From Anaerolineales bacterium (GTDB lineage Bacteria; Chloroflexota; Anaerolineae; Anaerolineales; RBG-16-64-43), in the NCBI GenBank assembly GCA_016932475.1, contig JAFGCU010000125.1, forward strand, positions 1 to 64,000: DNA of 64,000 nucleotides. Reading direction: 5' to 3'. This document shows, in pieces, positions 55,929 through 64,000 of the stretch. The notes beneath the pieces are model-generated. The model made no database searches. It was given only the letters and a program-made list of their open reading frames with translations, and was not told where the DNA came from. Both the position numbers and the translations under genes were made by a program. Every line of letters begins with the position of its first letter. Position 1 is the stretch's first letter.

Positions 55929-58369
55929 CGAAATTCCTCGAGATCGCTCCCCTGGCTCCTTCCGCCAAATCAGTCTTTCATTACCATCTGCCCGATGGGA
56001 TGGAAAATATCCGTCCGGGCAACCTGGTCGTCGTGCCATTCGGCCCGCAAAAAGTTCAGGGCGTTGTCCTGGGTTCCGTTCCGCGACCGGAGGTCCCGGA
56101 AACCCGCGCGGTGGAGGACCTGCTCGATCCGCTGCCCGTGCTCACCCCCTTTCAGTTGCATTTGGCAAAATGGATGTCCGGGTATTACCGGGCCACGCTG
56201 GATTCCTGCCTTTCGGCAATGCTCCCGCCGGGCCTGGCCCGCCATGCTGAAGGATTGTACGAGCTCGCGGATGAAAAATTCAGGCCGGAGAAACCGGTTG
56301 CCCAACGTCTGATTAAACTCCTGCGCGAACGCGGGGTGCTGCGAACCGGCCAGATCCGGACGGCGTTCGGCCCGGTGGCATGGGAGCGTGAAGCGGAGCG
56401 CCTAGTCCGATCCGGAGTCCTCCGGAGGAAAAGCGTCCTGCCGCCGCCGTCGGTCCGGCCGAAGAAAATCCGGATGGTCCAGCTGGCCGTCTCCCGCCGC
56501 GAGGCGGAAGCGGTCGTCGCGTCGCTGCAATCGGATGAGATTTCCGCCTCGCGCAAGCCCGCAGCCCGGCGCCGCGCACGCGTTTTGGAAGCCATCCTCG
56601 GCGAAGGCAAGCCGCTTGCGGTGGAATGGGTGTACGCCTCTTCGGATGCCAAGCTCGGGGATGTGAAATGGCTGGCGGAAGCCGGCTGGGTGGATCTCGT
56701 GTATGAAGAAATGATGCGCGATCCTCTTTCGGGCAGAAGCTTCGCCGCAGACGACCCGCCGGTCCTGACCGGGGAGCAGGATGCCGCCCTGGGGATGATC
56801 GCGGCGGCGCTGGAGCAGCATCGAGCCGAGCGAATCCTCCTGTTCGGAATAACCGGGTCGGGGAAAACCGAGGTGTATCTTCGGGCGGCGGCCGACGCGG
56901 TGCGGCGCGGCCGCCAAGCGGTCATCCTGGTTCCGGAGATCGCGCTCACCCCGCAGATGGTCCAGCGTTTCGGATCGCGCTTCCCGGGCAGGCTCGGTTT
57001 GGTGCACAGCCTGCTCTCACAGGGCGAGCGCTACGATGTCTGGCGGCGGGCCCGCGCCGGTAATCTGGATGTGATTCTCGGTCCGCGCAGCGCGCTCTTT
57101 TCGCCGCTGCCGGATATCGGATTGATCGTTCTGGACGAAGAGCACGATTCTTCCTACAAAGCCGGCTCCGCGCCTTTCTATCACGCGCGCGAGACGGCCT
57201 GGGAATACGCGCGCGCGCTGCAGGCGGTGTGCCTGCTCGGATCCGCCACGCCGGATCTGGTCACGTATCATCTCGCGGAAAGCGGCCGGATCACGCTGGC
57301 GCGATTGACCCGCCGGGTTGCGGCGGCGATGCCCGCCGGACGCGCGCCGGAGTTGCCGCCGGTGGAAGTCGTCGACATGCGCCAGGAGCTGCGCGCGGGC
57401 AACCGATCGATGTTCAGCCGCTCGCTCTCCTCCGCGCTCAACGGCTGCCTGGAGCGCAAGGAGCAGGCCATCCTGTTCCTTAACCGGCGCGGCGTGGCGT
57501 CGTCCGTCGTATGCCGTTCGTGCGGAAAACCGGTCGAGTGCCCGCGCTGTTCTCTCCCGCTCACCAGCCACGGTGAAAACCTGCTGTGCCACCATTGCGG
57601 CTACCGGCGCGGGATCCCCGCCCGCTGCCCGGCCTGCGCAAGTCCGACGATCCGCCCGCTCGGCGTGGGGACGCGCCAGGTCGAAGCCGAAGTCCAGAGG
57701 CTGTTTCCCGAGGCGCGCACCCTGCGTTGGGACCGGGATTCGGTGGAGGAGGCGGGCGAGCACGATATCCTCCTCGAACATTTTGCGTCACACCGCGCGG
57801 ACGTTCTGATCGGGACTCAAATGATCGCCAAGGGATTGGACCTGCCGCATGTCACGCTGGTCGGCATCGTCCTGGCCGAGCTTGGCCTGCTCCTGCCGGA
57901 TTACCGCTCGCCGGAACGGATCTTCCAGGTGCTCGGGCAGGTGGCGGGTCGCGCCGGACGCGCGGCGGAACCGGGCAGGGTCGTCCTGCAGACGTACCTG
58001 CCGGAGCATTACGCGCTGCGATGCGCCGCGGCGCATGATTTCCCCGGCTTCGCGCGGGTCGAAACAGATCACCGCCGCGCGCTCGGCTATCCCCCGTTTT
58101 ATAACCTTGTCCGTTTGCTCTTCGTACATACCAATGAATCCGCCGCCCGGGAACAGGCTGAGGCGACGGCCGAAACCCTCCGCGCGCGGATTGTGGAGCA
58201 GGGTCTCGTGGAAACATCGCTGACCGGACCGGTCCCGTGCTTTTTTGAAAAGATAGGCGGCCGCTTCCGGTGGCAGATCGTCCTGCGCGGGCCGTCCCCG
58301 GCCGCGCTTATCGAGCTTCCCCTGCCGGAGGGGTGCCACGCGGATGTGGATCCGGTGACGTTGTTGTAA
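55925..58369 (+). CDS. priA: Primosomal protein N' (replication restart helicase)
   Basis: An 814-residue superfamily 2 DNA helicase that reloads the replisome at stalled forks. The N-terminal 3'-end-binding domain starts FHYHLPDGMENIRPGN; the helicase core has LFGITGSGKTEVYL (Walker A, near 308), VLDEEHDSSYK and FLNRRGVA; a zinc region near 530-575 has CRSCGKPVECPRC and CHHCGYRR with CPAC; then VLIGTQMIAKGLD and GQVAGRAGRA. All eight zinc Cys appear present. The ATG overlaps the Memo stop. Confidence 0.97.
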   Translation: MTKFLEIAPLAPSAKSVFHYHLPDGMENIRPGNLVVVPFGPQKVQGVVLGSVPRPEVPETRAVEDLLDPLPVLTPFQLHLAKWMSGYYRATLDSCLSAMLPPGLARHAEGLYELADEKFRPEKPVAQRLIKLLRERGVLRTGQIRTAFGPVAWEREAERLVRSGVLRRKSVLPPPSVRPKKIRMVQLAVSRREAEAVVASLQSDEISASRKPAARRRARVLEAILGEGKPLAVEWVYASSDAKLGDVKWLAEAGWVDLVYEEMMRDPLSGRSFAADDPPVLTGEQDAALGMIAAALEQHRAERILLFGITGSGKTEVYLRAAADAVRRGRQAVILVPEIALTPQMVQRFGSRFPGRLGLVHSLLSQGERYDVWRRARAGNLDVILGPRSALFSPLPDIGLIVLDEEHDSSYKAGSAPFYHARETAWEYARALQAVCLLGSATPDLVTYHLAESGRITLARLTRRVAAAMPAGRAPELPPVEVVDMRQELRAGNRSMFSRSLSSALNGCLERKEQAILFLNRRGVASSVVCRSCGKPVECPRCSLPLTSHGENLLCHHCGYRRGIPARCPACASPTIRPLGVGTRQVEAEVQRLFPEARTLRWDRDSVEEAGEHDILLEHFASHRADVLIGTQMIAKGLDLPHVTLVGIVLAELGLLLPDYRSPERIFQVLGQVAGRAGRAAEPGRVVLQTYLPEHYALRCAAAHDFPGFARVETDHRRALGYPPFYNLVRLLFVHTNESAAREQAEATAETLRARIVEQGLVETSLTGPVPCFFEKIGGRFRWQIVLRGPSPAALIELPLPEGCHADVDPVTLL

Positions 58370-58415
58370 AATATCCCGGCTGCTCCGCAAAACCCTGCGG
58401 GGCTGGAGGTTGGAA

Positions 58416-58733
58416 ATGAAGCGCCTTGGTCGTGCCGCGCCCTTCTTTGCCATTGCACTTGTCTTATGCATCCTGTCGGCCCTCTGTTCCGGATCGGGGG
58501 ATCTTTCCGGCAATGGAACGGCCGGCGGCGATTCCTGGTGGGACAGCGGCAACACCGGCGATGGGTGGTTCGACGACTCGGGAGACAGCGGAAGCGACTC
58601 GTGGTGGGATTCAGGCGGTTCCGACAGCGGCTCATGGGATTGGGGCGGCTCCGACAGCGGCTCGTGGGATTCGGGGGGATCCGACGGAGGCAGTTGGGGA
58701 GACAGCGGCGGATCCGACAGCGGATCCTGGTGA
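58416..58733 (+). CDS. Secreted Gly/Ser/Asp/Trp-repeat protein
   Basis: A 105-residue protein. A basic, hydrophobic signal peptide (about 1-25) is followed by a low-complexity acidic repeat based on GGSDSGSWD, with a tryptophan at nearly each repeat. No known domain. A Cys after the signal (SALC) does not fit the lipobox well. The ATG has GGAGG upstream. It opens a run of four small envelope genes; the next begins nine bases later. The repeat could bind carbohydrate or metal, or self-associate; this is guesswork. Confidence 0.75.
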   Translation: MKRLGRAAPFFAIALVLCILSALCSGSGDLSGNGTAGGDSWWDSGNTGDGWFDDSGDSGSDSWWDSGGSDSGSWDWGGSDSGSWDSGGSDGGSWGDSGGSDSGSW

Positions 58734-58742
58734 GGAGGCGGC

Positions 58743-59501
58743 ATGTCGGTTTGTCTTTTTTTCCTCGCGGTTATTTTTTTCATCATCGGAATGGTGGTGC
58801 TCTTTGTTCCGGGAACGGAAGCGAGAACCTCTCCCCGGACCCCTTTTGTGCCGGTCGCGCGTTCTCCATTTACAGCTGCGGCAAGCGCACAACCGGCTCC
58901 GGCACCGGTTTCCGCATCCAGCCGTATGGGAGGCATTTCCATGGAACCCGTATTGAAGAAACTTGCCGGCATCCGCGTCGGCCAGCAAATCAAGCTCCCG
59001 CACCCGGTCAAGGGCGAGTTGACCGTGCACGTCCTCGGGCGGATTCTTTACAATGAACTGTGGCAGCAGGTAAAATCCGCGCAGAGTCCGTGGGTGCCGA
59101 CCGGCAACCAGTTCGCCGGGTTCTGGCTGGACGGCGAAATGCTGCTGCTCAACTGGCTCAACCGGTTCTACCTGTTGGATACAAACGATCCGCTGACGGA
59201 TGCGGATATCGCCAAACACTTTGCCCCGCACGCCAAGAAATTCGCCCAGAGTGAGCAGACGGCGACGGTGTATTTCGCCTACCCGCCGGCTTCCTGGAAG
59301 ATCGACGACATTGGAAAATTCCAGATCGCATCGGTCGAGGGCGCCACACTGCACGCCCGGAACGGCGCCATCGGCCGCTTCATCCATGCCAGCGGCGACA
59401 GCAGCCGCGCACTGGTGCTGGAGGATTACGAGGGCGGTGGCGGCGAGGATTGCGCCTGGATCGGCTATCTGCTCAAGGAAGAAGACATCAAACCGGCGTG
59501 A
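58743..59501 (+). CDS. Membrane-anchored DUF4178-like protein
   Basis: A 252-residue protein with one N-terminal helix (2-24), an Ala/Pro-rich linker to about 65, and a beta-rich domain with LTVHVLGRILYNELWQQ, FWLDGEMLLLNWLNRFY and FAYPPASWKIDDIGKFQI, which resembles DUF4178. The function is unknown. The ribosome site is GAGGAGG. It lies between the repeat protein and a small membrane protein. Confidence 0.7.
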   Translation: MSVCLFFLAVIFFIIGMVVLFVPGTEARTSPRTPFVPVARSPFTAAASAQPAPAPVSASSRMGGISMEPVLKKLAGIRVGQQIKLPHPVKGELTVHVLGRILYNELWQQVKSAQSPWVPTGNQFAGFWLDGEMLLLNWLNRFYLLDTNDPLTDADIAKHFAPHAKKFAQSEQTATVYFAYPPASWKIDDIGKFQIASVEGATLHARNGAIGRFIHASGDSSRALVLEDYEGGGGEDCAWIGYLLKEEDIKPA

Positions 59502-59658
59502 ATGCTCCTCGCTTCCCGCCCCCTCTCTTGCGGGGGCAGGGGGTGGGAGGGGAATCCGCGTATCGAGATGGTGGTCTCGATACGCACAAACCGCACCCCT
59601 GGCCCCGTTACGGCGGAGCCGGGGCAGGCCTCGACCACCTTCAGGAAAGTGAGGACTT
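59502..59658. repeat. Intergenic stretch with GC-rich repeat segment
   Basis: Holds the 17-mer GGCGGAGCCGGGGCAGG (59612-59628), also present at 21123-21139 with the same CCCTGGCCCCG partner just before it, so the pair forms a hairpin in both places. An inverted CGTATCGAGA/TCTCGATACG (59561-59584) lies to its left. No gene is seen. Confidence 0.5.
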
Positions 59659-59997
59659 ATGAAGCAGTGGCTTTCGAAAGGGTATTGGGCGGTGCTCGCG
59701 CTTCTTCTCGCGGCGATCGTGGTTGGGCAGGCCGTATCCTACGCGGCGGCGCCGGCCTGCTGGCAGGCGTTTGCCGCCCTGCTGCCGAAGTACCTCAGCA
59801 TGGTTGCTTTCTGGGGACCGCTGATTGCGCTGGTCGCCGGCATCATGGTTTGGACTCTATTAAAGCTTCTCGGATTCAGTTCGCTGGCGGAGATCCGGAG
59901 GGAATCCGTCGAGGAGAACAATCCGTCCCCCGCGATCATCTTTATCGGCACGGTGATCGCCAGCATCCTCTTCATGATGCTGGTCCTGCGGCCTTAG
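59659..59997 (+). CDS. Small three-helix membrane protein
   Basis: A 112-residue protein with helices at about 9-31, 46-72 and 92-110 and a short polar loop (EIRRESVEENNPS) between the last two. I do not recognise the family; a distant DUF350 relation is conceivable. The start has GTGAGGAC upstream. It belongs to the group of envelope genes between priA and rpsB. Confidence 0.7.
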   Translation: MKQWLSKGYWAVLALLLAAIVVGQAVSYAAAPACWQAFAALLPKYLSMVAFWGPLIALVAGIMVWTLLKLLGFSSLAEIRRESVEENNPSPAIIFIGTVIASILFMMLVLRP

Positions 59998-60161
59998 CGG
60001 CACGGAAGAAAAGTAACCAGGATTGAGAGGGCTTGTTTTAAATTTATTACGACGATCCTGTACATTCCGCCATCCGGTTCCCGGTTGCGAGGCAGACAAT
60101 GGCTCATGGATCCGCGGCCGCCGCGGCGGCTCATCGCCGTTTGCGGGAAGAGGAGGAAGAG

Positions 60162-60533
60162 ATGACGCATTATTCCGTCCAGGACCTGGATGGCGAATGG
60201 GAATTTAAGATCGTGCGCGCCAATACGGGGATGTTCCGGAATCCGGCCGCACTGGATAAGCTGGTCCAGGAGGAGGCCCAGGCGGGATGGATCCTCCTCG
60301 AAAAATTCGACAACACAAGGGTGCGGTTCAAGCGCCCGGTCAGCGCCCGCCGAAATGATTCCCGGCTGGCGCAGGGCGTGGATCCGTACCGAACCCAGTA
60401 CGGAATGAGCCCGATGTGGTTCGCCTTCCTCCTGACCGGGGTCATTCTGGGCGCGAGTTTGATTTTTACCCTGTTCCTCTTCATGCTAATCGCCGTGATC
60501 ACCGGTGCCGGAATGACAGGAAGCGGGATGTGA
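60162..60533 (+). CDS. Small protein with DUF4177-like domain and a membrane helix
   Basis: A 123-residue protein. Residues 8-60 (EWEFKIVRANTGMFRNPAA, then AQAGWILLEKFDNTRVRFKRP) resemble the short DUF4177-type fold; one long hydrophobic stretch near the C-terminus (85-115) should span the membrane once or twice. I chose the ATG at 60162 because of the preceding GAGGAGGAAGAG; the frame extends upstream without similarity. A terminator follows at 60563. Confidence 0.7.
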   Translation: MTHYSVQDLDGEWEFKIVRANTGMFRNPAALDKLVQEEAQAGWILLEKFDNTRVRFKRPVSARRNDSRLAQGVDPYRTQYGMSPMWFAFLLTGVILGASLIFTLFLFMLIAVITGAGMTGSGM

Positions 60534-60562
60534 AGAAACCCTCGCCAATTGGTCTGATTTAC

Positions 60563-60593
60563 CCGGGGCGGTCGTAAAGACCGCCCCGGTTTT
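60563..60593 (+). terminator. Terminator before rpsB
   Basis: CCGGGGCGGTC and GACCGCCCCGG pair exactly around GTAAA, followed by TTTTA. Confidence 0.85.
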
Positions 60594-60601
60594 ACGGCGG
60601 A

Positions 60602-60631
60602 TTGACGGTTTTCCGGGCCCGGTGGTATACT
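60602..60631 (+). promoter_or_regulatory. rpsB promoter
   Basis: TTGACG (60602-60607), an 18-base spacer and TATACT (60626-60631), directly after the upstream terminator. Confidence 0.7.
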
Positions 60632-60639
60632 CCCGCCAC

Positions 60640-60802
60640 TCCCGCTGGCTTGTCGGCGGGAGAATTTCTGCCCCGGAATAAGGGCAACCCCTAATTCATT
60701 AGGGGATATCTCACGCGGCGGACCCCTCCGCGCGTGCCGGACCCGAAAGGATCCGGTCTCGGAGGGGGTTGAACCCGCGGTGGAGAAACGCAAAGGAGCG
60801 TA
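60640..60802 (+). promoter_or_regulatory. Structured rpsB leader
   Basis: The leader has three stems in a row: CCCCTAAT/ATTAGGGG, CACGCG/CGCGTG and CCGGA/TCCGG around CCCGAAAGGA, followed by AAAGGAG and the rpsB start. It may be an autoregulatory binding site for ribosomal protein S2 as known in other bacteria; I do not recognise a named family. Confidence 0.4.
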
Positions 60803-61627
60803 ATGGCAGCGAATATTTCCCTCAAGGCCCTCCTCGAGGCCGGGGTGCACTTTGGGCATCGTACCCACAAGTGGCACCCGAAAATGAAGCCCTTCATCTT
60901 CACCGAGCGCAACGGAGTCCACATCATCGACCTGCAGCAGACGGTCTCGTCTCTGGGCGGCGTCTGCGCCCTGGTGCGGGATACGGTCGCCACGGGCGGA
61001 ACCGTCCTGTTCGTCGGGACCAAGCGCCAGGCGCAGGATACGATCGAAACCGAGTCTGTGCGCTGCGGGATGCCCTACGTCACCGACCGCTGGCTGGGGG
61101 GAACCCTCACCAACTGGCGCACAATGAAGGAACGCATCGACGAGCTTAACAAGCTGGAGAAGATGGAAGCCTCCGGGGAACTGGCGCGGCTGACGAAAAA
61201 GGAAGGCCTCATCCTCCTGAGGCGGATGGAGCGCCTGCGCCTGCGCCTGGGCGGCATCCGCAACATGACCGGGCTGCCCAACCTGGTGTTCGTCATTGAC
61301 GTCCACCGTGAATCCACGGCCGTGCACGAATCCAATATTTTGGGCATCCCCGTGCTTGCCCTGGTGGATACGAACTGCGATCCGTCGGGCGTGGATTACG
61401 TCATTCCTTCCAACGACGACGCGATCCGCGCGATCAAGCTGCTGACCGGAAAAATCGCGGACGCCGTGCTGGAAGGCCGCGCGTTGCGCAAGGATGATGA
61501 AGCGGAACCCGAGCAAGCCGCCGACCAGGACGTGCCCGAGGCGGAACTCCTGAGTGAAGGCACACTGGCGAAGGTCAAGGCCTCCGCGGATGCGGAACCC
61601 GGCACTGCCCCGGCGGAGGAGAAATAA
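60803..61627 (+). CDS. rpsB: 30S ribosomal protein S2
   Basis: A 274-residue S2. Marks: LLEAGVHFGHRTHKWHPKM near the start, IDLQQT, LFVGTKRQAQ, YVTDRWLGGTLTNW, VIDVHRESTAVHE and VDTNCDPSGVDYVIPSNDDA. It binds the 30S head and is needed for S1 loading where S1 is present. The C-terminal 35 residues are acidic and variable. It is followed three bases later by tsf, the usual order. Confidence 0.98.
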   Translation: MAANISLKALLEAGVHFGHRTHKWHPKMKPFIFTERNGVHIIDLQQTVSSLGGVCALVRDTVATGGTVLFVGTKRQAQDTIETESVRCGMPYVTDRWLGGTLTNWRTMKERIDELNKLEKMEASGELARLTKKEGLILLRRMERLRLRLGGIRNMTGLPNLVFVIDVHRESTAVHESNILGIPVLALVDTNCDPSGVDYVIPSNDDAIRAIKLLTGKIADAVLEGRALRKDDEAEPEQAADQDVPEAELLSEGTLAKVKASADAEPGTAPAEEK

Positions 61628-61630
61628 TCC

Positions 61631-62233
61631 ATGGAAATCTCGGCTGCCCTCATCAAACAACTTCGTGAAACGACCGGGGCCGGCATTCTGGATTGCCGTA
61701 AGACGCTCGAGCAAACCGGCGGCGATATGGATAAGGCCGTCGCCATCCTGCGCGAGAAAGGCCTGGCGGCCGCGGCCAAGCGGGCCGACCGCGTCACCAA
61801 GGACGGCGTGATCGAACTTTACAGCCACGGCAACGGCAGGGTGGGCGTGATGGTGGAGATCAACTGCGAAACCGACTTTGTCGCCCGGACCGAGGAATTC
61901 CGGCATTTTGCGCACGAACTCGCGCTTCAGATCGCGGCCAACTCGCCGAAGTACCTGGATATCGCCGACATTCCCGAAAAAGTGCTGGAAGAGGAAAAGA
62001 CCGTCGCCGCCGGGAAAGCCAAGGCGGAGGGCAAACCCGATGCCGTGATCGAAAAAATCGTGGAAGGCCGGCTGGCGAAGTATTACCAGGACGTCTGCCT
62101 GCTGCAGCAGCCGTATATCCGTGACGAGACGGTCACCGTCGGAGATATGTTCAAGCAGATCATCGCTTCCACGCGCGAGAATCTCGTCATCCGGCGATTT
62201 GCGCGCTGGGAATTGGGAACCGAAGCGGAGTGA
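61631..62233 (+). CDS. tsf: Elongation factor Ts, short form
   Basis: A 200-residue EF-Ts that exchanges GDP for GTP on EF-Tu. It has the UBA-like N-terminus (IKQLRETTGAGILDCRKTL), then VMVEINCETDFVARTEEF. It is close in size to the short Thermus-type EF-Ts, with one core repeat rather than two. It ends at a strong terminator. Confidence 0.98.
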   Translation: MEISAALIKQLRETTGAGILDCRKTLEQTGGDMDKAVAILREKGLAAAAKRADRVTKDGVIELYSHGNGRVGVMVEINCETDFVARTEEFRHFAHELALQIAANSPKYLDIADIPEKVLEEEKTVAAGKAKAEGKPDAVIEKIVEGRLAKYYQDVCLLQQPYIRDETVTVGDMFKQIIASTRENLVIRRFARWELGTEAE

Positions 62234-62241
62234 TCCCCCGC

Positions 62242-62272
62242 AGGCCAGCCTTTCCGGTTGGCCTTTTTTTTT
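62242..62272 (+). terminator. rpsB-tsf terminator
   Basis: AGGCCAGCC and GGTTGGCCT pair around TTTCC with one mismatch, followed by a run of T. Confidence 0.85.
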
Positions 62273-62302
62273 ACCCGGAAAATCGCCGTGATCCGGATGA
62301 GC

Positions 62303-62308
62303 TATAAT
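62303..62308 (+). promoter_or_regulatory. -10 of pyrH
   Basis: TATAAT, 63 bases before the pyrH start. No clear -35 at standard spacing, as the tsf terminator lies close by. Confidence 0.45.
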
Positions 62309-62371
62309 CCGGAAGCGGGGGGGCATCCCCGGCCCGCGCACACCGGCGCCCGCCGGGAAGGAGAGCGGTGA

Positions 62372-63322
<951 letters not shown>

Positions 63323-63410
63323 GGCCGCCGCGGCGTGGACGCGGCCGGAGGGTTGCGGTATCCTTGGCGGCGGAATCCCTTGACAATAACTGGCATGAGG
63401 AGGATATCCG

Positions 63411-63968
63411 ATGGTGAAGGAAACATTGCTCGAAGCCGAAAACAAAATGAAAAGTGCGGAAAAAACGCTTGAGGAGTCGTTCGCCAGCCTGCGCACGGGG
63501 CGCGCCAGCCCGATGCTGGTGGAAAAGCTGATGGTCGATTATTACGATGTGCCCACGCCGCTGATGCAGCTGGCCACGATTTCCGCCCCGGAACCGCGCC
63601 TGCTCGCCATCAAACCGTTCGATCCCACTTCGATTAAAACCATCGAGAAGGGAATTCTCGCCTCCGATCTTGGATTGACGCCCAACAACGACGGCAAGAT
63701 CATCCGGCTCTCCATCCCGGCCCTGACGGAGGACCGCCGCAAGGACCTGGCCAAGATCGTCCATCATCGCGCCGAGGAAGCCCGGATCGCCATTCGCAAC
63801 GTCCGGCGGGATTCGCATAATGATCTGCGGGAATTCGAAAAAGAGAAGATCATCTCGGAGGACGATCTGAAACGCAGCGAAGACGATTTGCAGAAACTTA
63901 CCGACCGCATGATTGAAAAAGTGGATGCGGCGGTCGAACGCAAGACCAGGGAAATCATGGAGGTCTGA
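63411..63968 (+). CDS. frr: Ribosome recycling factor
   Basis: A complete 185-residue RRF that splits post-termination ribosomes together with EF-G. Marks: SFASLRTGRASPMLVEKL with the key Arg, YYDVPTPLMQLATIS, IKPFDPTSIKTIEKGI, SDLGLTPNNDGKIIRL, LTEDRRKDLAK, and an acidic helical C-terminus. The start has GAGGAGG upstream. The last 32 bases of the window after it hold nothing notable. Confidence 0.98.
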   Translation: MVKETLLEAENKMKSAEKTLEESFASLRTGRASPMLVEKLMVDYYDVPTPLMQLATISAPEPRLLAIKPFDPTSIKTIEKGILASDLGLTPNNDGKIIRLSIPALTEDRRKDLAKIVHHRAEEARIAIRNVRRDSHNDLREFEKEKIISEDDLKRSEDDLQKLTDRMIEKVDAAVERKTREIMEV

Positions 63969-64000
63969 CCCGGCCGTTCTGTCCCGGTTGGGGAGGTCAC

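Noticed and set aside
58416-58733. CRISPR-like or tandem DNA repeat
   Set aside because: The repeats are short, in frame and degenerate at the third base, as expected for a low-complexity protein rather than an array. No CRISPR array was seen anywhere in the window.

Overview
The window reads as ordinary bacterial chromosome with high GC content and dense genes, and no phage or plasmid backbone. The gene set suggests a Chloroflexota bacterium, probably of the class Anaerolineae, known perhaps only from a metagenome. This placement is inference: it rests on the complex-I-like group 4 hydrogenase, the T-box and B12 riboswitch leaders, a short EF-Ts, many diguanylate cyclases and intergenic palindromes of the kind common in that phylum. 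No rRNA or marker phylogeny is available here.

Layout. 1-2.9 kb: a decayed RibD/DHFR-like gene, an alpha/beta hydrolase, a URO-D family protein and two palindromic repeats. 2.9-11.2 kb (minus strand): one tightly overlapping operon for a membrane-bound complex that looks like respiratory complex I. Its large subunit keeps all four cysteines of a [NiFe] site, its small subunit is hydrogenase-like, and the last gene is a hydrogenase maturation protease, so this is a group 4 [NiFe] hydrogenase. 12.2-26.2 kb (plus): four paralogous cytosolic receptors, each a LacI-type binding domain joined to GGDEF. A MoxR/DUF58/DUF4129 operon sits between the first and second, and the second is translationally coupled to it. 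26.3-32.6 kb: glnA, a BtuF-like lipoprotein under a cobalamin riboswitch, trmFO, an M28/QC-like lipoprotein and a GT87-like membrane protein. 32.6-33 kb: two tRNA-Ala genes with their own promoters and terminators. 33-37 kb (minus): two further diguanylate cyclases, the second shortened. 36.8-40.4 kb: promoter, T-box leader, leuS and terminator. 40.4-48.4 kb: a GAF histidine kinase, a small membrane protein, a phosphoesterase, tRNA-Ser, a broken small membrane gene, a beta-CASP nuclease, RNase D and a large membrane protein. 48.4-58.4 kb: metG, a lone peptide-type ABC permease, a DUF1801 protein, an IS200/IS605-like relic, a primary-type sigma factor, yceD, a one-helix protein, a Memo-family protein and priA. 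58.4-60.5 kb: four small envelope genes. 60.6-64 kb: rpsB, tsf, pyrH (with an added zinc ribbon) and frr.

How the parts work together. The hydrogenase would couple proton reduction or H2 oxidation, probably with ferredoxin, to ion movement; no formate or NADH input module is present and no hyp accessory genes lie in the window. Six GGDEF proteins, five with an intact active-site motif, point to heavy c-di-GMP signalling, and the degenerate sixth could be a c-di-GMP receptor. Expression control is visible as the B12 riboswitch, the T-box, several sigma70-type promoters and intrinsic terminators. All calls come from reading sequence and supplied translations; no database search was run.
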